Source: Clostridia bacterium
Lineage (GTDB): Bacteria > Bacillota > Clostridia > Oscillospirales > Acutalibacteraceae
DNA length: 64,000 nt
NCBI GenBank assembly: GCA_900766585.1
Contig: CAAFVV010000037.1
Span: 1 to 64,000 of the forward strand
Reading direction: 5' to 3'
In this document: one piece after another, positions 8,325 to 17,324 of the stretch
Layout of the letters: the number at the start of each line of letters is the position of its first letter
Numbering within the stretch: the stretch's first letter is position 1
Notes under the pieces: model-generated
Databases searched by the model: none
What the model was told of the DNA's origin: nothing
What the model saw: the letters and a program-made list of their open reading frames with translations, nothing else
Position numbers and translations under genes: made by a program

Positions 8325-9746
8325 TCAGCCGCGGAAGTGTACCGGCAGGGTCAGCGTCACCGTCGTCCCCACGCCCGGCTCACTTTCTATATCCATCCTG
8401 CCGTGGTGCCCGCGGATGATCTCATCGGCAAGCGCCAGCCCGATCCCCGAACCGGGGCGGCTGTGATCGGCACGGAAGAATTTCATCTTCACCTTGGGCA
8501 GATCCTCCGCAGAAATGCCGACACCGGTATCCCCGATCACGATTTGGATCTTTTGCCCCATATTGGCTGCCTCAACGCGCACGGCACCGCCGGGACGGTT
8601 ATATTTCACCGCATTGTCCAGCAGGTTGATAAACACCTGCTTGAGCCGCGCCGGGTCAGCCGTCACCGTCGGAAGCCCCTCATTTTCCACATAGATCAGC
8701 CGGACATTCTGCTCCGCCGCCCGCTCCCGCATCAGCAGAACCGCCTCGGAAAGCTCCGCGCCGATGTCCACCGGCTGAAGCACCAGCACAAACTTGTCGT
8801 TCTGCATACGGGAAAAGTCGAGCAGATCCTCCACGATGTGCGCGAGCCGATCAGTCTCCGCCGTCAAAATGCTCATGCCGGTCTTCATCAGCTCCGGATC
8901 GTCCAGCCCGTTCTGCATGGTCTCGCTCCAGCCCTTGATCGCGGTCAGCGGCGTGCGCAGCTCATGCGAGACCGAGGAGATGAAATCGTTTTTCATCCGC
9001 TCCGCCGCCTCGATCTCGCCCGCCATATAGTTGATGGTATCGCACAGGTCGCCGATCTCGTCGTCAGAGCGCCGCTTGAGCCGGTAGCGGTAATCGCCCA
9101 TGGCGATCCGCCGCGCCGCACGCCCCACCTCTTTGATCGGGTCGATGATCGAGCTGACAAAATACGAGCCGGAGAGCGCCACCAGAAACAGCACCACGAT
9201 TCCGCCGCCGACGGCGATCAGGATATTGACCAGCAGCTGGCGGTCGACCAGCGTCAGCGACACCACACAGCGCACCACGCCGATCAGCTCACCGCCGCTG
9301 TACGCCGCCGTACACAAAGACAGAATGTGTTCGCCCGACGCGCTGCGGCTTCGGCTCGCGCCGTAGCCGCCCGCGGAGTTGACCGCCTCCTGATAATCCC
9401 GGCTGTCGCCGATCTGCGTCTGCTCGGGCAAAAAACCGGTGGAGCTGTACAGCACCGTCCCATCGTTTTTCACCATCTGCAGCTCCATTTTCTGTTTGTC
9501 GGTAAAATCCTCGGCAAGCGGGCGGGAAGAGCTGGTCATATCAAAGCTGCCGCTCTCCGCCATACGCAGGATCTGCCCGCGCAGCGCGTCCGCACGGGAA
9601 AACAGCGCATCCTCTACACTGCGGTAGGCATCCATGCGCAAAGCGAAAATGATCAAAAACTCCAGAAGAAGCACGAGCAGCAGCACAACGCCGAAGCCGT
9701 TGAGAATCCAGCGCAGGGTGATGCCTTTTTTCATTTTCGGGAACAA
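8325..9746 (-). CDS. Sensor histidine kinase
   Basis: A membrane sensor of 473 residues. A TM helix (about 13-35) precedes an extracytoplasmic sensor domain of about 130 residues, a second TM helix (about 172-197) and a HAMP linker. The HisKA domain has the phosphorylation site in SVSHELRTP (H261). The HATPase domain has the N box (LLDNAVKYN), G1 (DTGVGIS) and G2 (GSGIGLALA). The TTG at 9746 has a GGGAGA site 8 nt upstream; an internal ATG at 9734 has none. It lies 21 bp after its response regulator. The signal is unknown; the upstream lipoprotein may contribute. Confidence 0.9.
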   Translation of the reverse strand: MFPKMKKGITLRWILNGFGVVLLLVLLLEFLIIFALRMDAYRSVEDALFSRADALRGQILRMAESGSFDMTSSSRPLAEDFTDKQKMELQMVKNDGTVLYSSTGFLPEQTQIGDSRDYQEAVNSAGGYGASRSRSASGEHILSLCTAAYSGGELIGVVRCVVSLTLVDRQLLVNILIAVGGGIVVLFLVALSGSYFVSSIIDPIKEVGRAARRIAMGDYRYRLKRRSDDEIGDLCDTINYMAGEIEAAERMKNDFISSVSHELRTPLTAIKGWSETMQNGLDDPELMKTGMSILTAETDRLAHIVEDLLDFSRMQNDKFVLVLQPVDIGAELSEAVLLMRERAAEQNVRLIYVENEGLPTVTADPARLKQVFINLLDNAVKYNRPGGAVRVEAANMGQKIQIVIGDTGVGISAEDLPKVKMKFFRADHSRPGSGIGLALADEIIRGHHGRMDIESEPGVGTTVTLTLPVHFRG

Positions 9747-9767
9747 GGGTCATCTCTCCCCTCTTTT

Positions 9768-10454
9768 TCACTCCGCCCAATAATACCCCTGACCGCGCAC
9801 CGTGACCAGATACTGCGGATTGGAAGGATTGTCCTCAATCTTCACGCGAAGCCTTCGTATATTGACATCGACCACCTTGTCGTCTATGTTGTTCTCCTCA
9901 TGCCAGACCTGATTCAAAAGCTCCTGCCGCGAAATGATCCGCCCCCGCCGGGAAAACAGATACTGCAGAATCTGAAATTCGATCGGGGGCATATCAATGA
10001 CCCGTCCCTGTTTTTTCACAACGTGATTGCGCAGATCCACCGCAAACGGGCCGTGCGCTATCCGCTCCTCCGCCGACATGGGCGGTCCGACGCGGCGCAG
10101 CAGCGCCTCGACCCGCGCCATCAGCTCCGACGGGCTGAACGGCTTGGTGACGTAGTCATCGGCGCCCAGACGGAAGCCCTGTACCTTTTCCGCATCCTGC
10201 GCCCTTGCGGTCAGCATAATGATCCCCATATCGGGATTTTGCCGCCGCAGCTCACCGCAAACGGCAAACCCGTCGATCCCGGGCAGCATCACATCCAAAA
10301 GCGCCAGATCAACCTGTCCGCCGCACTGCTCAAATTTTTGCAGCGCCTCTTCTCCCGAACCGGCTTCGATAACCGTATGGCCCGCCCGCTTCAGATTGAT
10401 CACCACAAAGCTGCGTATCGCCGTCTCATCCTCACAAACCAAAATGCGTTTCAT
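9768..10454 (-). CDS. OmpR-family response regulator
   Basis: A two-domain DNA-binding regulator of 228 residues. The receiver has the acidic pocket ED at residues 8-9, the phospho-acceptor Asp in LLDVMLPG (D54), and the conserved Lys in VTKPFSP. The C-terminal winged-helix domain ends in DVNIRRLRVKIE and VRGQGYYW, typical of the PhoB/OmpR class. It is encoded immediately before its histidine kinase. Target genes cannot be read from the window. Confidence 0.93.
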   Translation of the reverse strand: MKRILVCEDETAIRSFVVINLKRAGHTVIEAGSGEEALQKFEQCGGQVDLALLDVMLPGIDGFAVCGELRRQNPDMGIIMLTARAQDAEKVQGFRLGADDYVTKPFSPSELMARVEALLRRVGPPMSAEERIAHGPFAVDLRNHVVKKQGRVIDMPPIEFQILQYLFSRRGRIISRQELLNQVWHEENNIDDKVVDVNIRRLRVKIEDNPSNPQYLVTVRGQGYYWAE

Positions 10455-10490
10455 ATCCTCTCTCCCTTTCCCTCCGTTTACCCTGACCGA

Positions 10491-11819
10491 TCAGGGCAGC
10501 GGTGTCAGCATATAGCGGACTTCCTCCTGTGTCAGTGCCATTTCGCCGGTATTGCGGTACCATATGGCATATTCAGCCTTGTCAGACAGCATCGCCTTGA
10601 TGATTTCTCCGCCCGCCTCGTTTGTCACTCCGTTAGACAGCGGGGCGACCTTCAGAAGCGAACGGCCGGCCACGCCGGATTTCACTTCCTTCACCTCTAA
10701 CAGATGTGTTTTTCGGTCATAGCTCATCGTAAATTTATCACCGTCGGCAGTCTCACCGACCCAGTCGGCATCCAGTATCAGAAAATAGTGATCATACGGA
10801 TTGGCAAGGCTGTACATGGCGCGGACCGGCGCCTTTTCTTCCGTATCAAACCGCATCCATGTGGTCAGCCACTGCGCTTTATCGACATCCACGGTCTGAT
10901 AGCCGACAAGCCGCCGGTTCTGCGGCCATTCCCACAAGCCGTCACCGTCAACATCGCCGCCGGTCAGCAGGCTTGTCCGCAGCCCCTCGCGCAGGGTGAC
11001 GGTGTTGGTATTGGTCTCGGCATTGTAAAACGGCGCCCGGAGATATCCGTTTTCCCAGTAGACAAGCTCGGTCGTGATACCGGCAGCATCCTTGTAGCCG
11101 TCCACAAATACGCCGTACTGTCCGGCGTCCACCTTGGCAAGATGCGGCGTGCCGAAGGAGCGGATATAGCCGTCTAAGGATACGCCGCCCTGCTGGACGA
11201 TGCTGCCGTCCATATAGGTATACAGCGACGCGGTCACGCTGTTTTGGTTGTTGTCGCTGTCAATCTGAAAGATCAGCAGAGAGTCGCGGCCGCTGCGCGT
11301 GATATCGCCCATGCACGCGGCCGCACAGACCGCCTCAAACTGCGAAACCAGCCCCTGCTTTCCCATGGAATACAGCACAAGCTGTCGGTCCCGGCTGTTG
11401 TTATAGATCCCCCAGCCCACCAAAAGCAGCTTGCCCTCGGGGAGATTTCCCCAGGTCACCCAGTCAATATCCGCGCTCCCGCCCTGTATATCGTCCAGCG
11501 AGACCCAAGCGTCTCCGCTGCGGCGCAGCGCCAGCACATGCGTGTTTCCGTCGCGGCGGCGGTAGAAGCAGATCGCCTCTTCTTTGCCGTCGCCGTCCAT
11601 ATCCTCATAGAGGATCGCCTCGCGGTGCTCACCCGAGCGGGGAAATGTCAGCAGATAATTTCCGCCCAGCAGACTGCTCAGTGTCTCCTGCAGCAGCTCC
11701 TGCTCACCGCCGCCCCGCGGCGGCCGCAGCTTATCCTCGACATTTCCGCTGCCCGGAAAGCTGCAGCCGCACAGAAAAGCCAGCGCCAGCGCAAGCCCCG
11801 CGATCCTTCGTTTTTTCAT
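10491..11819 (-). CDS. Lipoprotein with FG-GAP-like repeats
   Basis: A predicted secreted lipoprotein of about 442 residues. It has a short basic N-terminus, a hydrophobic core and a lipobox ending LCGC (Cys 19). The mature part contains calcium-loop-like Asp/Gly stretches such as DMDGDGKEE and DVDGDGLWE, characteristic of FG-GAP/VCBS beta-propeller blades. No catalytic motif was recognised. It is encoded directly before the OmpR/kinase pair, so it may sense the cell surface for that system (inference). The ATG at 11819 was chosen; a GTG at 11828 is an alternative and neither has a good ribosome site. Confidence 0.75.
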   Translation of the reverse strand: MKKRRIAGLALALAFLCGCSFPGSGNVEDKLRPPRGGGEQELLQETLSSLLGGNYLLTFPRSGEHREAILYEDMDGDGKEEAICFYRRRDGNTHVLALRRSGDAWVSLDDIQGGSADIDWVTWGNLPEGKLLLVGWGIYNNSRDRQLVLYSMGKQGLVSQFEAVCAAACMGDITRSGRDSLLIFQIDSDNNQNSVTASLYTYMDGSIVQQGGVSLDGYIRSFGTPHLAKVDAGQYGVFVDGYKDAAGITTELVYWENGYLRAPFYNAETNTNTVTLREGLRTSLLTGGDVDGDGLWEWPQNRRLVGYQTVDVDKAQWLTTWMRFDTEEKAPVRAMYSLANPYDHYFLILDADWVGETADGDKFTMSYDRKTHLLEVKEVKSGVAGRSLLKVAPLSNGVTNEAGGEIIKAMLSDKAEYAIWYRNTGEMALTQEEVRYMLTPLP

Positions 11820-11840
11820 ACCCCTCACCCACGTCTTTTT

Positions 11841-13046
11841 TCAGTTGCTCACGCTTTTTTCGGAACGCTTCTGCATCCGCAGCAGAACCAGCATAAGGAT
11901 CGGAAACACCAGCGCCGCCAAAAGCCCGCAGGACAATCCGCTCAGCGGGCTGTTTGCCGCCTCGGCGGCGGCGGACACCTCACCGGTCAGCCAGGGGCCG
12001 AAGGCACAGCCGAGATCACCGAACACGGCAAGCACAGCAAACATGGTCGTTCCGCCGGCGGCATACTGCGCCGAGGTCAGGCTGAACACCCCCGGCCACA
12101 TCAGTCCCACCGAAAGTCCGCACAGACCGCAGCCTAAAAGCGACACGATCGGCCACGGCGCCAGAGCCGCCAGCAGATATGCCGCCACGCACAGCGCGGC
12201 GCTCACTGTCAGCGCCTTGCGCAGCTGTATTTTCGCGCCCATCAGCCCGTAAAACAGGCGGGCAGAACCCATCAGTGCCGCAAACAGGCAGGGACCGAGG
12301 ATATCCCCGACCACCTTGCTGACATGCAGGCTGGTCTCGGCAAACAGCGACGCCCACTGGCTCATCGCCTGCTCCGCCGCCCCTGCCGTCAACATCAGCA
12401 GCATGGCCGCCAGGAAAAAGCCGGAATGCAAAAGCCGGCGAAGCGGCGTTTTTTTCTCCTCTGCCACCGGCGGCACAAGCGGAACCGTCAGGAAATTAAA
12501 CAGATTGACCACCGGGACGACCGCCCACAGCAGAGGAATCACGACCCAGTTTGCCGTTCCGATCACCCGCAGGAGCAGCGTGGTGATCAGCACCACCGCC
12601 AGCTGTCCCCAGCAGTAGAAGGAATGAAGCAGGCTCATGCCGGCGGATTTGGAATCAGACGGCAGACTGTCGACGATCGGGCTGATCAGCACCTCGATCA
12701 GTCCGCTGCCGAACGCATAGACCACCGTCGGGATCAGCAGGCCGGCAAAGGCATTGCCCATGCGCCGCGGCAAAACGGCAAGCAGAATCAGTCCCGCCGC
12801 CGCCAGAATATGCGCCAGCGTGATCGCCCGCCGATAGCCGATCCGGTCCACGTACCGCGCCGACAGAAGATCCACGCAGAGCTGGGTCAGAAAATTGACC
12901 AGCACCAGCATACTGAGCTGGGAATAGGAAAGCGAAAGCTCGGTCTGATAAACAATAAATAAAACCGGCGACAGACAGTTGATGATCGCCTGCACGAAGT
13001 AGCCGATATAGCAGGCTACCCGCGTACCGGTATATGTGCGCTTCAT
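11841..13046 (-). CDS. Major facilitator superfamily transporter
   Basis: A 401-residue integral membrane protein with about 12 hydrophobic segments. The loop after TM2 contains a DRIGYRRA motif, a variant of the MFS signature. A cytoplasmic central loop (VAEEKKTPLRR) divides the two halves. It probably exports or imports a small solute, but the substrate cannot be told. It heads the minus-strand run with the FG-GAP lipoprotein (gap about 20 bp) and has its own promoter in the divergent region. Confidence 0.85.
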   Translation of the reverse strand: MKRTYTGTRVACYIGYFVQAIINCLSPVLFIVYQTELSLSYSQLSMLVLVNFLTQLCVDLLSARYVDRIGYRRAITLAHILAAAGLILLAVLPRRMGNAFAGLLIPTVVYAFGSGLIEVLISPIVDSLPSDSKSAGMSLLHSFYCWGQLAVVLITTLLLRVIGTANWVVIPLLWAVVPVVNLFNFLTVPLVPPVAEEKKTPLRRLLHSGFFLAAMLLMLTAGAAEQAMSQWASLFAETSLHVSKVVGDILGPCLFAALMGSARLFYGLMGAKIQLRKALTVSAALCVAAYLLAALAPWPIVSLLGCGLCGLSVGLMWPGVFSLTSAQYAAGGTTMFAVLAVFGDLGCAFGPWLTGEVSAAAEAANSPLSGLSCGLLAALVFPILMLVLLRMQKRSEKSVSN

Positions 13047-13079
13047 AGAATAACCCCTTAAATATATAGTCCTATTTCC

Positions 13080-13108
13080 AGTATAGCATATTTTTTCCCG
13101 TTTGTCAT
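13080..13108 (-). promoter_or_regulatory. Promoter of the MFS transporter
   Basis: On the minus strand, ATGACA (13103-13108) and TATACT (13080-13085) are separated by 17 bp. An extended -10 TGC directly precedes TATACT. Confidence 0.7.
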
Positions 13109-13212
13109 CCCTTCCGCGCTTTTTCGCGGAAAAAAGGCGAAAAAGCGCCGTCTCCCACTGCCGACCAAAAAAGTGTTTATGCCGTTTTCACACAGTGTTA
13201 ACATGACACGGG

Positions 13213-13218
13213 TATACT
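13213..13218 (+). promoter_or_regulatory. Candidate -10 box of the surface lipoprotein gene
   Basis: TATACT lies 30 bp upstream of the start codon, just ahead of an AAAGGAGG ribosome site. No good -35 element sits at normal spacing; the closest, TTCACA, is 20 bp away. If this is the real promoter, the leader is very short. Confidence 0.4.
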
Positions 13219-13242
13219 GTCCGTCAAAAGGAGGTATGACGT

Positions 13243-15573
13243 ATGTCGACACATATTCTATACCGGCGGCTCGGCGCTTTGGCGCTGTCCGGCCTGCTGC
13301 TTTTTTCGCTGTCCGGCTGCCGCGGGACGGCGTCCACGGAAAAATCTGCGGTCCTGACCGTTGCCGCGGGCAATGACACCTACACCCTTTCCGGCAGTGA
13401 CGGCGCGCGCACCGTCGTCGGCAGAGCTGCGGGACAGATTGCCGCCGAAGCGGACGGCGACAGCATGGAGGTTCAGGATGACGGCACCTGGATCATTGTC
13501 CGCGCCGACGGCACCAAACTTGTGCTGACCCAAAACGGCAGCTGTACGCTGACCGATCTGACCGACAAAGAAACCGTCACCGCCAAAGACGGTGCGGTAA
13601 CCGTCTCTGCGCCCGACACGGCAGACGAAACAGCGCAGTCCTCTGCCGCGATCACTTTAAACGGCGACGCTGTCGCCGTCTCCGGAACGGGCGCGTCAGT
13701 CGCCGGCAGTGTCGTGCAGATCACCGCAGGCGGCGTCTACACTGTCCGCGGCAAGCTGCAAAACGGGCAGCTTCTCGTCAATGCGCCGAAGCAGGAGGTG
13801 CAGCTGATTTTTGACGGCGTCGATCTCACCTGTGAGACCGGCTCACCGTTGTTTATCGTTCACGCCAAAACCGTTACACTGACGCTGGCCGACGGGAGTG
13901 AAAACGCCCTCACAGACGGGAAAACCTACACCTACGCCGACGAATTTTCCTCGCAGGAGGACGACGAGCCGAACGCCTGCCTGTACAGCAAGGCGGATCT
14001 GGTCATCAACGGCACCGGCACGCTCGGCGTGACTGCCCGCTGCCGCAACGGCATCACCTCAAAGGACACGCTGACCGTCACCGACGCGGCACTCACGGTA
14101 AACGCCTTCAACCACGGCATTAACGGCAAGGATTCTCTTGCGCTGAAGCATGCTGCGGTCACGGTGGAATGCGGCGGCGACGCGCTGCGCTCGACAAACG
14201 ACAGCGGCGAGCAAAATGACGACGGGCAGACGCTCGGATTTGTCTCCGTCACCGATTGCACCCTGAACTTAACCACGGGCGAGGACGGCATCCAGGCAGA
14301 AAGCACCCTCACGTTGCGCGGCGGTACGGCATCCGTGACCACGACCGGCGACGCAGACAGCGTCAGCGCCAAGGGTTTGAAAGCCGGCACGGCGGTTTTG
14401 CTGGAGGGCGGCAGCTACACGCTGTCCTGCACCGACGACGCCATCCATGCCAACGGCACCGTCACCGTGCGGGGCGGACGCTACACCGTCTCAACCGGCG
14501 ACGACGCCATCCACGCCGATGACACGCTGACCTTTGTCGGCGGCATATTCACGGCGGAAAAATGCTATGAGGGACTTGAGGGCAGCAAGGTCATCGTCCT
14601 CGGCGGCGTGATTCACATGTATGCCAGTGATGACGGCATAAACGCCGCCGGCGGCGCAGATGCAAGCGGCGGCTTCCGCGAAAACGGCAAGGCGGACGAT
14701 AAGCAATGGGGGCAGCGCCTGCCATCTGATACCGGGAGCGATACCTCTTCGCCGTCCGAAAGCAACGAGACGACCGGCAATCGCCCCACACCACCGGACA
14801 ATACGGACACAAGCGGCAACCGTCCCACGCCGCCGGATAATATGGACACGAGCGGTGACCGTCCCACGCCGCCGGACAATACGGACACGAGCGGTGACCG
14901 TCCCACGCCGCCAAATGGGACGGACACAAACGGCAACCCGCCCGCCATGCCGGACGGCAGCGGCGGCACGGAGAGCGACAGCACCTACACCATCACCGTC
15001 AGCGGCGGCTATATCGTCGTTTATGCCGACGGAGACGGCATAGACTCCAACGGCAACATCACCATGTCGGGCGGCACACTGCTCGTCTACGGCCCGACAA
15101 GCAACGGCGACGGCGCCATCGACTATGTTGGCAGCTTCACCCAAACGGGAGGCACGCTGCTCGCCGTCGGCTCCTCCGGCATGGTGCAGGCGCCGGGCAC
15201 CGTGTCCGGCAGCGGCATTTCCGTTGCCTTCGACTCCGCCCTGCCCGCGGACAGTTGTATCGCCCTTTCCGTTGACGACAGCACGCTGGTGCTTCGTCTT
15301 CCCAAATCGGCACAGCACCTGGTCTACTGCGCGCCCGCTCTGTCGGACGGCAAGAGTCTGACGGTCACGACCGGCGTAACCGTCAGCGGCAGCACCGAAA
15401 AAGACGGCCTGATCACCGGTGCGTCGGTCAGCGGCGGTACCGTGCTGACCGAACTGACCTTAAAAGAGGGTGAGCTGACCGCCTACGGTTCCGCAGGAAC
15501 CATGGGCGGACGCCCCGGCGGGCGCGGCGACTTTAACCGCTTCGGCAGCCGGCAGACCGGGGAGAGCGCTTGA
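13243..15573 (+). CDS. Cthe_2159-type carbohydrate-binding surface lipoprotein
   Basis: A 776-residue secreted lipoprotein (lipobox LSGC, Cys 26). After a Thr/Asp-rich region it contains long runs of parallel-beta-helix-like repeats, seen as recurring DGI/DAIHA and GG...T strands. These are typical of the Cthe_2159 (DUF4353) family, whose founding member is a C. thermocellum polysaccharide-binding protein. Between about residues 500 and 575 the helix is interrupted by a Pro/Thr/Asn/Asp linker of 13-residue tandem repeats, after which beta-helix strands resume. The C-terminus is Gly/Arg-rich. It probably binds plant or host polysaccharide at the cell surface. It starts at ATG after AAAGGAGG. 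Confidence 0.85.
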   Translation: MSTHILYRRLGALALSGLLLFSLSGCRGTASTEKSAVLTVAAGNDTYTLSGSDGARTVVGRAAGQIAAEADGDSMEVQDDGTWIIVRADGTKLVLTQNGSCTLTDLTDKETVTAKDGAVTVSAPDTADETAQSSAAITLNGDAVAVSGTGASVAGSVVQITAGGVYTVRGKLQNGQLLVNAPKQEVQLIFDGVDLTCETGSPLFIVHAKTVTLTLADGSENALTDGKTYTYADEFSSQEDDEPNACLYSKADLVINGTGTLGVTARCRNGITSKDTLTVTDAALTVNAFNHGINGKDSLALKHAAVTVECGGDALRSTNDSGEQNDDGQTLGFVSVTDCTLNLTTGEDGIQAESTLTLRGGTASVTTTGDADSVSAKGLKAGTAVLLEGGSYTLSCTDDAIHANGTVTVRGGRYTVSTGDDAIHADDTLTFVGGIFTAEKCYEGLEGSKVIVLGGVIHMYASDDGINAAGGADASGGFRENGKADDKQWGQRLPSDTGSDTSSPSESNETTGNRPTPPDNTDTSGNRPTPPDNMDTSGDRPTPPDNTDTSGDRPTPPNGTDTNGNPPAMPDGSGGTESDSTYTITVSGGYIVVYADGDGIDSNGNITMSGGTLLVYGPTSNGDGAIDYVGSFTQTGGTLLAVGSSGMVQAPGTVSGSGISVAFDSALPADSCIALSVDDSTLVLRLPKSAQHLVYCAPALSDGKSLTVTTGVTVSGSTEKDGLITGASVSGGTVLTELTLKEGELTAYGSAGTMGGRPGGRGDFNRFGSRQTGESA
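14779..14934 (+). repeat. 39-bp tandem repeat, four units
   Basis: Four consecutive 39-bp units encode [N/D]RPTPP[D/N][N/G][T/M]D T[S/N]G, with a degenerate fifth unit following. The units are in frame inside the surface lipoprotein gene, so copy-number change would alter linker length without breaking the frame. Confidence 0.9.
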
Positions 15574-15598
15574 CGAAATTCCGCGGGCGGTGTATACT
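15570..15598 (+). promoter_or_regulatory. Promoter of yfcE
   Basis: TTGACG (15570-15575) and TATACT (15593-15598) are separated by 17 bp. The -35 box overlaps the stop codon of the preceding lipoprotein gene. Confidence 0.8.
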
Positions 15599-15626
15599 AA
15601 GCAGGAGATCAAAGGGGGTATGTCTT

Positions 15627-16193
15627 TTGAAATGGATGATCGCATCGGACATTCACGGCTCCGCCCATTTTTGCGAAATTCTGCTGAACCGCTTTGCCGA
15701 CGAACAGGCCGACCGCCTGCTTTTGCTGGGCGACCTGCTGTATCACGGACCGCGCAACGATCTGCCGGAGCAATACGACCCCAAGCGGGTGATCGCCCTG
15801 CTCTCCTCCGTTAAGGAACGCCTGCTCTGTGTGCGGGGCAACTGCGAAGCCGAGGTTGACCAGATGGTGCTGCCGTTTCCCGTCATGGCGGACTATGCGC
15901 TGATTCCGCTCGGTTCGCATCTGATCTATGCCGCACACGGTCACCACGCAATCGAGGAGACCCCTCCCCCGCTCTGCCCGGGCGACCTGCTGCTCTGCGG
16001 GCATACGCACATTCCCGCCTGCCACCCGCATGACGGCTTCACCTATTTAAATCCCGGTTCCGTGTCCCTGCCGAAGGCGGACAGCGCCCGCAGCTATATG
16101 ACGCTTGATAACGGCGTTTTCCTGTGGAAGTGCTTGGACGACGGCACGGTTTTCTCCCGGTTCTCGCCGGAGGAAACCGTGCCCGGGAAATAA
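15627..16193 (+). CDS. yfcE: YfcE family metallophosphodiesterase
   Basis: A 188-residue calcineurin-like phosphodiesterase. Metal-binding motifs are ASDIHGS near the start, LGDLLYHGPRN, RGNCEAEVDQM (the GNCD/E box), HGHH and GHTHIP; the NPGSVSLPK segment is also typical of YfcE. Enterobacterial YfcE hydrolyses model phosphodiesters; its true substrate is uncertain. The TTG at 15627 was chosen because AAAGGGGG lies 8 nt upstream and the resulting start LKWMIASDIHGS matches the family. A longer frame from further upstream would run through the promoter. Confidence 0.9.
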   Translation: MKWMIASDIHGSAHFCEILLNRFADEQADRLLLLGDLLYHGPRNDLPEQYDPKRVIALLSSVKERLLCVRGNCEAEVDQMVLPFPVMADYALIPLGSHLIYAAHGHHAIEETPPPLCPGDLLLCGHTHIPACHPHDGFTYLNPGSVSLPKADSARSYMTLDNGVFLWKCLDDGTVFSRFSPEETVPGK

Positions 16194-16216
16194 ACGCCCG
16201 TATCCGCAAAAGCCGA

Positions 16217-16253
16217 CTGCCCCCATGCCGCACGACTCACGGCATGGGGGCAG
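16217..16253. terminator. Bidirectional terminator between yfcE and the glycosyltransferase
   Basis: A perfect 14-bp stem (16217-16230 with 16240-16253) with a 9-nt loop lies between two convergent genes. T-rich tails exist on both sides (TTTATGTTTTG on plus, CTTTTGC on minus). Confidence 0.85.
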
Positions 16254-16265
16254 CTTTATGTTTTG

Positions 16266-17324
16266 TCAGCGTTCGGCTTTCAGCCGGGCAAACCACTTGA
16301 CCGCGTGGGTCTTCACCCACGAGATCACCCGCCCCTCGGCAAGGATCAGCGTGATGTTGTGCCACCGCACCGGAAGCAGCATCAGCCGCATTTTTGTACT
16401 GCGCGGCTGCATGACCGGCAGATATTTTTTCACCCGGTCGGTATCCAGCATGCGCCGTACCGTCTCGCGCTTTTCGCGGCGGTTCAGCGTACAGGCGCGG
16501 TTGGTGATATTCTCCACGCAGCCGATCCAGCGCTCCATATACCGGCGCGCAAGAAATTCGCGGCTCTCGGCGGTATCCAGTCCCCAGCAGGCGAACAGCT
16601 CCTCCATCCACCCCTGCTCTTCCTCGCGCTTGTCATACATCGCCGCCACATATTTGGCAGTCTCCGAATCCGCGCGGGCACGCAGGAAGTGGTAATACGC
16701 CTTTTCGGAGACAACGACCCGCTCGATCTCGCGCAGCACGCTGAGGTTAAACGGGAAGTCGTCCCAAAACGTCTGCGGAAAACGCAGCCCGCGTTCCCGG
16801 ATATAGCTGTGGAGATAGAGCTTGTTCCACGGCGTGTACAAAAGATTGTGGTCAAACAGCGGACAGCACGCCTGCCGAAACGCCTCTTTAGTTGGATAAA
16901 CAGCATCGGGACAGGCGTTTTTCTGCGTGACGAACGCGTCCTCGCGGTAGTAGGTGTCGATATAATACCCTGTGACCACGCACTGCGCCCCATGCTGCTC
17001 CGCCAGCGCAGTCATATCCGCCAGCATGGTCGGCTCTGTCCAGTCGTCCGAATCCATAAAATACAGATATTTTCCTCTCGCCCGCTCGATGGCATAGTTG
17101 CGGGCACTCGGCGCACCGCCGTTTTCCTTGTGTACAACGGTAATGCGGGTGTCGCGCGCAGCATAGTCGTCGCAGATCACCCCGCTGTTGTCCTTTGTGC
17201 CGTCATCGACAAGCCACAGTTCAAAATCCGGCATGGTCTGGGCAAGCAGACTTTCAATCGCCCGCCCGACATATTTTTCCACATTATAGACCGGCATGAT
17301 CACGCTGACTAGCGGTGTATTCAT
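16266..17324 (-). CDS. Glycosyltransferase family 2
   Basis: A 352-residue GT-A glycosyltransferase. The N-terminal VSVIMPVYN strand, the nucleotide-sugar VDDG (39-42) and the metal-binding DSDD (91-94) are all present. The roughly 130-residue C-terminal part is helical and rich in aromatics and arginine, with no clear membrane helix. Its start overlaps the glf stop as ATGA, so the two are translationally coupled. By context it could use UDP-galactofuranose in cell-surface glycan assembly (inference); GT2 enzymes use many donors. Confidence 0.85.
   Translation of the reverse strand: MNTPLVSVIMPVYNVEKYVGRAIESLLAQTMPDFELWLVDDGTKDNSGVICDDYAARDTRITVVHKENGGAPSARNYAIERARGKYLYFMDSDDWTEPTMLADMTALAEQHGAQCVVTGYYIDTYYREDAFVTQKNACPDAVYPTKEAFRQACCPLFDHNLLYTPWNKLYLHSYIRERGLRFPQTFWDDFPFNLSVLREIERVVVSEKAYYHFLRARADSETAKYVAAMYDKREEEQGWMEELFACWGLDTAESREFLARRYMERWIGCVENITNRACTLNRREKRETVRRMLDTDRVKKYLPVMQPRSTKMRLMLLPVRWHNITLILAEGRVISWVKTHAVKWFARLKAER

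Noticed and set aside
8337..10700. 787-residue plus-strand frame
   Set aside because: It is a shadow of the histidine kinase and response regulator genes, with composition typical of antisense translation.
14779..14934. Tandem repeats considered as a CRISPR array
   Set aside because: Units are contiguous, in frame and lack unique spacers; they encode a protein linker.
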